Origin: JAAOZN01 sp964421575 | GTDB lineage: Archaea > Thermoproteota > Nitrososphaeria > Nitrososphaerales > JAAOZN01 | DNA length: 5,421 nucleotides | Direction of reading: 5' to 3' | Assembly (NCBI GenBank): GCA_964421575.1 | Contig: CAYQXI010000099.1 | Span: 1-5,421 of the forward strand | In this document: one piece after another, positions 4,714-5,421 of the stretch | Layout: each line of letters opens with the position of its first letter | Position numbering within the stretch: the first letter of the stretch is position 1 | Position numbers and translations under genes: made by a program | Notes under the pieces: model-generated | Databases searched by the model: none | The model's input: the letters and a program-made list of their open reading frames with translations, nothing else | Told to the model about the DNA's origin: nothing

Positions 4714-5421
4714 TTGAAGAAGTTACTCTACATTCTGTTAGATGGTGTGGGCGATCGCCCCAACCCCGCGCTTAACTACACAACACCCCTTGATGCCGCG
4801 TTAACACCTAATCTAGATGCGCTTGCGAGACAAGGTATCAAAGGCTTAGTCTACCCAGCAGGTAAGGGAGTTGCTCCAGAATCTGATATAGCGGTCTTCT
4901 CTATGCTAGGCTATGATGTTTATACAGAATACCCTGGGCGTGGCGTCATCGAAGCTATAGGGTTAGATCTAGAATTCAAACCAGGTGACCTAGCGGTTAG
5001 AGCGAACTTCGCAACAGTTGATGAATCAAATAAGATAATCGATAGAAGGGTAGGTAGAGACCTCAGCGAAGAAGAAGCTAAATCTCTGGCTCAAGCATTA
5101 AATGAGCAAGTCAAATTCAGCGGCGCCACTTTCAGGTTTGTGCACTCTGTTGGGCATAGGGCTGTACTCGTAATAAGGGTTGAAGGAGAACCTCTATCTG
5201 GTATGATAAGCAACACAGATCCAGCGTATGAGCGGGTAGGTAAGCTGGGTGTGGCCAAAGAAGGCAAGGTCTCACCCTACATAAAAGAAGCGAAACCCTT
5301 AGAAGATACAAAAGCTGCTAGACTTGCAGCCGAGCTCGTAAACGAGTTTACTAAACAGGCTCTTAAGGTGCTGAAAGACCATCCGGTAAACAAAGAGCGC
5401 ATAAAGAGAGGGCAGCTACCT
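4714..5421 (+). CDS. apgM: Cofactor-independent phosphoglycerate mutase, archaeal type (aPGAM), N-terminal part
   Basis: The first 236 codons are present and the frame is still open at the right edge; the family is about 400-415 residues, so roughly 60% is seen. The enzyme interconverts 3- and 2-phosphoglycerate in glycolysis and gluconeogenesis through a phosphoserine intermediate, using divalent metals of the alkaline-phosphatase superfamily site. Seen here are LDGVGDRPNP at 9-18 with metal-ligand D10, the nucleophile region APESDIAVFSMLGYD at 54-68 with Ser57 the likely phosphorylated serine, PGRGVIEAIG at 74-83, and DRRVGRDL at 110-117. The second metal-binding half lies outside the window. 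The start is TTG at 4714; an in-frame TGA lies 9 nt upstream, so no longer form exists. No Shine-Dalgarno is visible. An ATG at 4704 lies in another frame. Confidence 0.93.
   Translation, partial: MKKLLYILLDGVGDRPNPALNYTTPLDAALTPNLDALARQGIKGLVYPAGKGVAPESDIAVFSMLGYDVYTEYPGRGVIEAIGLDLEFKPGDLAVRANFATVDESNKIIDRRVGRDLSEEEAKSLAQALNEQVKFSGATFRFVHSVGHRAVLVIRVEGEPLSGMISNTDPAYERVGKLGVAKEGKVSPYIKEAKPLEDTKAARLAAELVNEFTKQALKVLKDHPVNKERIKRGQLP

Noticed and set aside
1..5421. CRISPR array, insertion sequence, prophage or attachment site
   Set aside because: No spaced direct repeats, transposase, integrase or terminal inverted repeats were seen. A tRNA gene is present, but I saw no second copy of its 3' end and no integrase beside it.

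Overview
The window reads as chromosomal DNA of a non-halophilic, probably thermophilic archaeon, most likely of the TACK group (Thaumarchaeota, Aigarchaeota or Bathyarchaeota-like). The evidence is an archaeal-type uS10 ribosomal protein, an archaeal-type cofactor-independent phosphoglycerate mutase, an aKMT/Dot1-like lysine methyltransferase of the kind known from Sulfolobus, a tRNA gene with a bulge-helix-bulge intron and no encoded CCA, and TATA boxes about 27 bp from inferred transcription starts. AGA/AGG arginine and ATA isoleucine codons are frequent. Four of eight start codons are TTG. The lineage is inference from family membership; no marker was aligned.

The left two thirds (1-3862) is read entirely on the minus strand. 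From right to left it holds tRNA-Pro(UGG) with a 15-nt intron, two overlapping radical-SAM genes (a COG1313/PflX-like protein, then a PflA/AmrS-like protein with an extra zinc-ribbon-like N-terminus), an aKMT-like protein methyltransferase, a multi-pass membrane protein resembling an ECF-transporter S component, and the first 22 codons of a nucleotide-sugar pyrophosphorylase. Gaps between these protein genes run from a 17-nt overlap to 66 nt. Some gaps hold their own TATA-like element, so the cluster could be one operon with internal promoters or several short units.

The right third (3995-5421) is read on the plus strand: a small winged-helix ArsR-type regulator, rps10 and the N-terminal 236 codons of apgM. 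Each has its own TATA box. The tRNA and regulator promoters diverge across a 132-bp intergenic region. An imperfect inverted repeat between the regulator's TATA box and its leaderless ATG is a candidate autoregulatory operator.

Most of the window is ordinary archaeal housekeeping. The part with unknown biology is the overlapping radical-SAM pair. Both proteins carry a second Cys-rich cluster ahead of the CxxxCxxC site, and they sit directly upstream of a protein methyltransferase gene. No dedicated substrate or partner is identifiable here.
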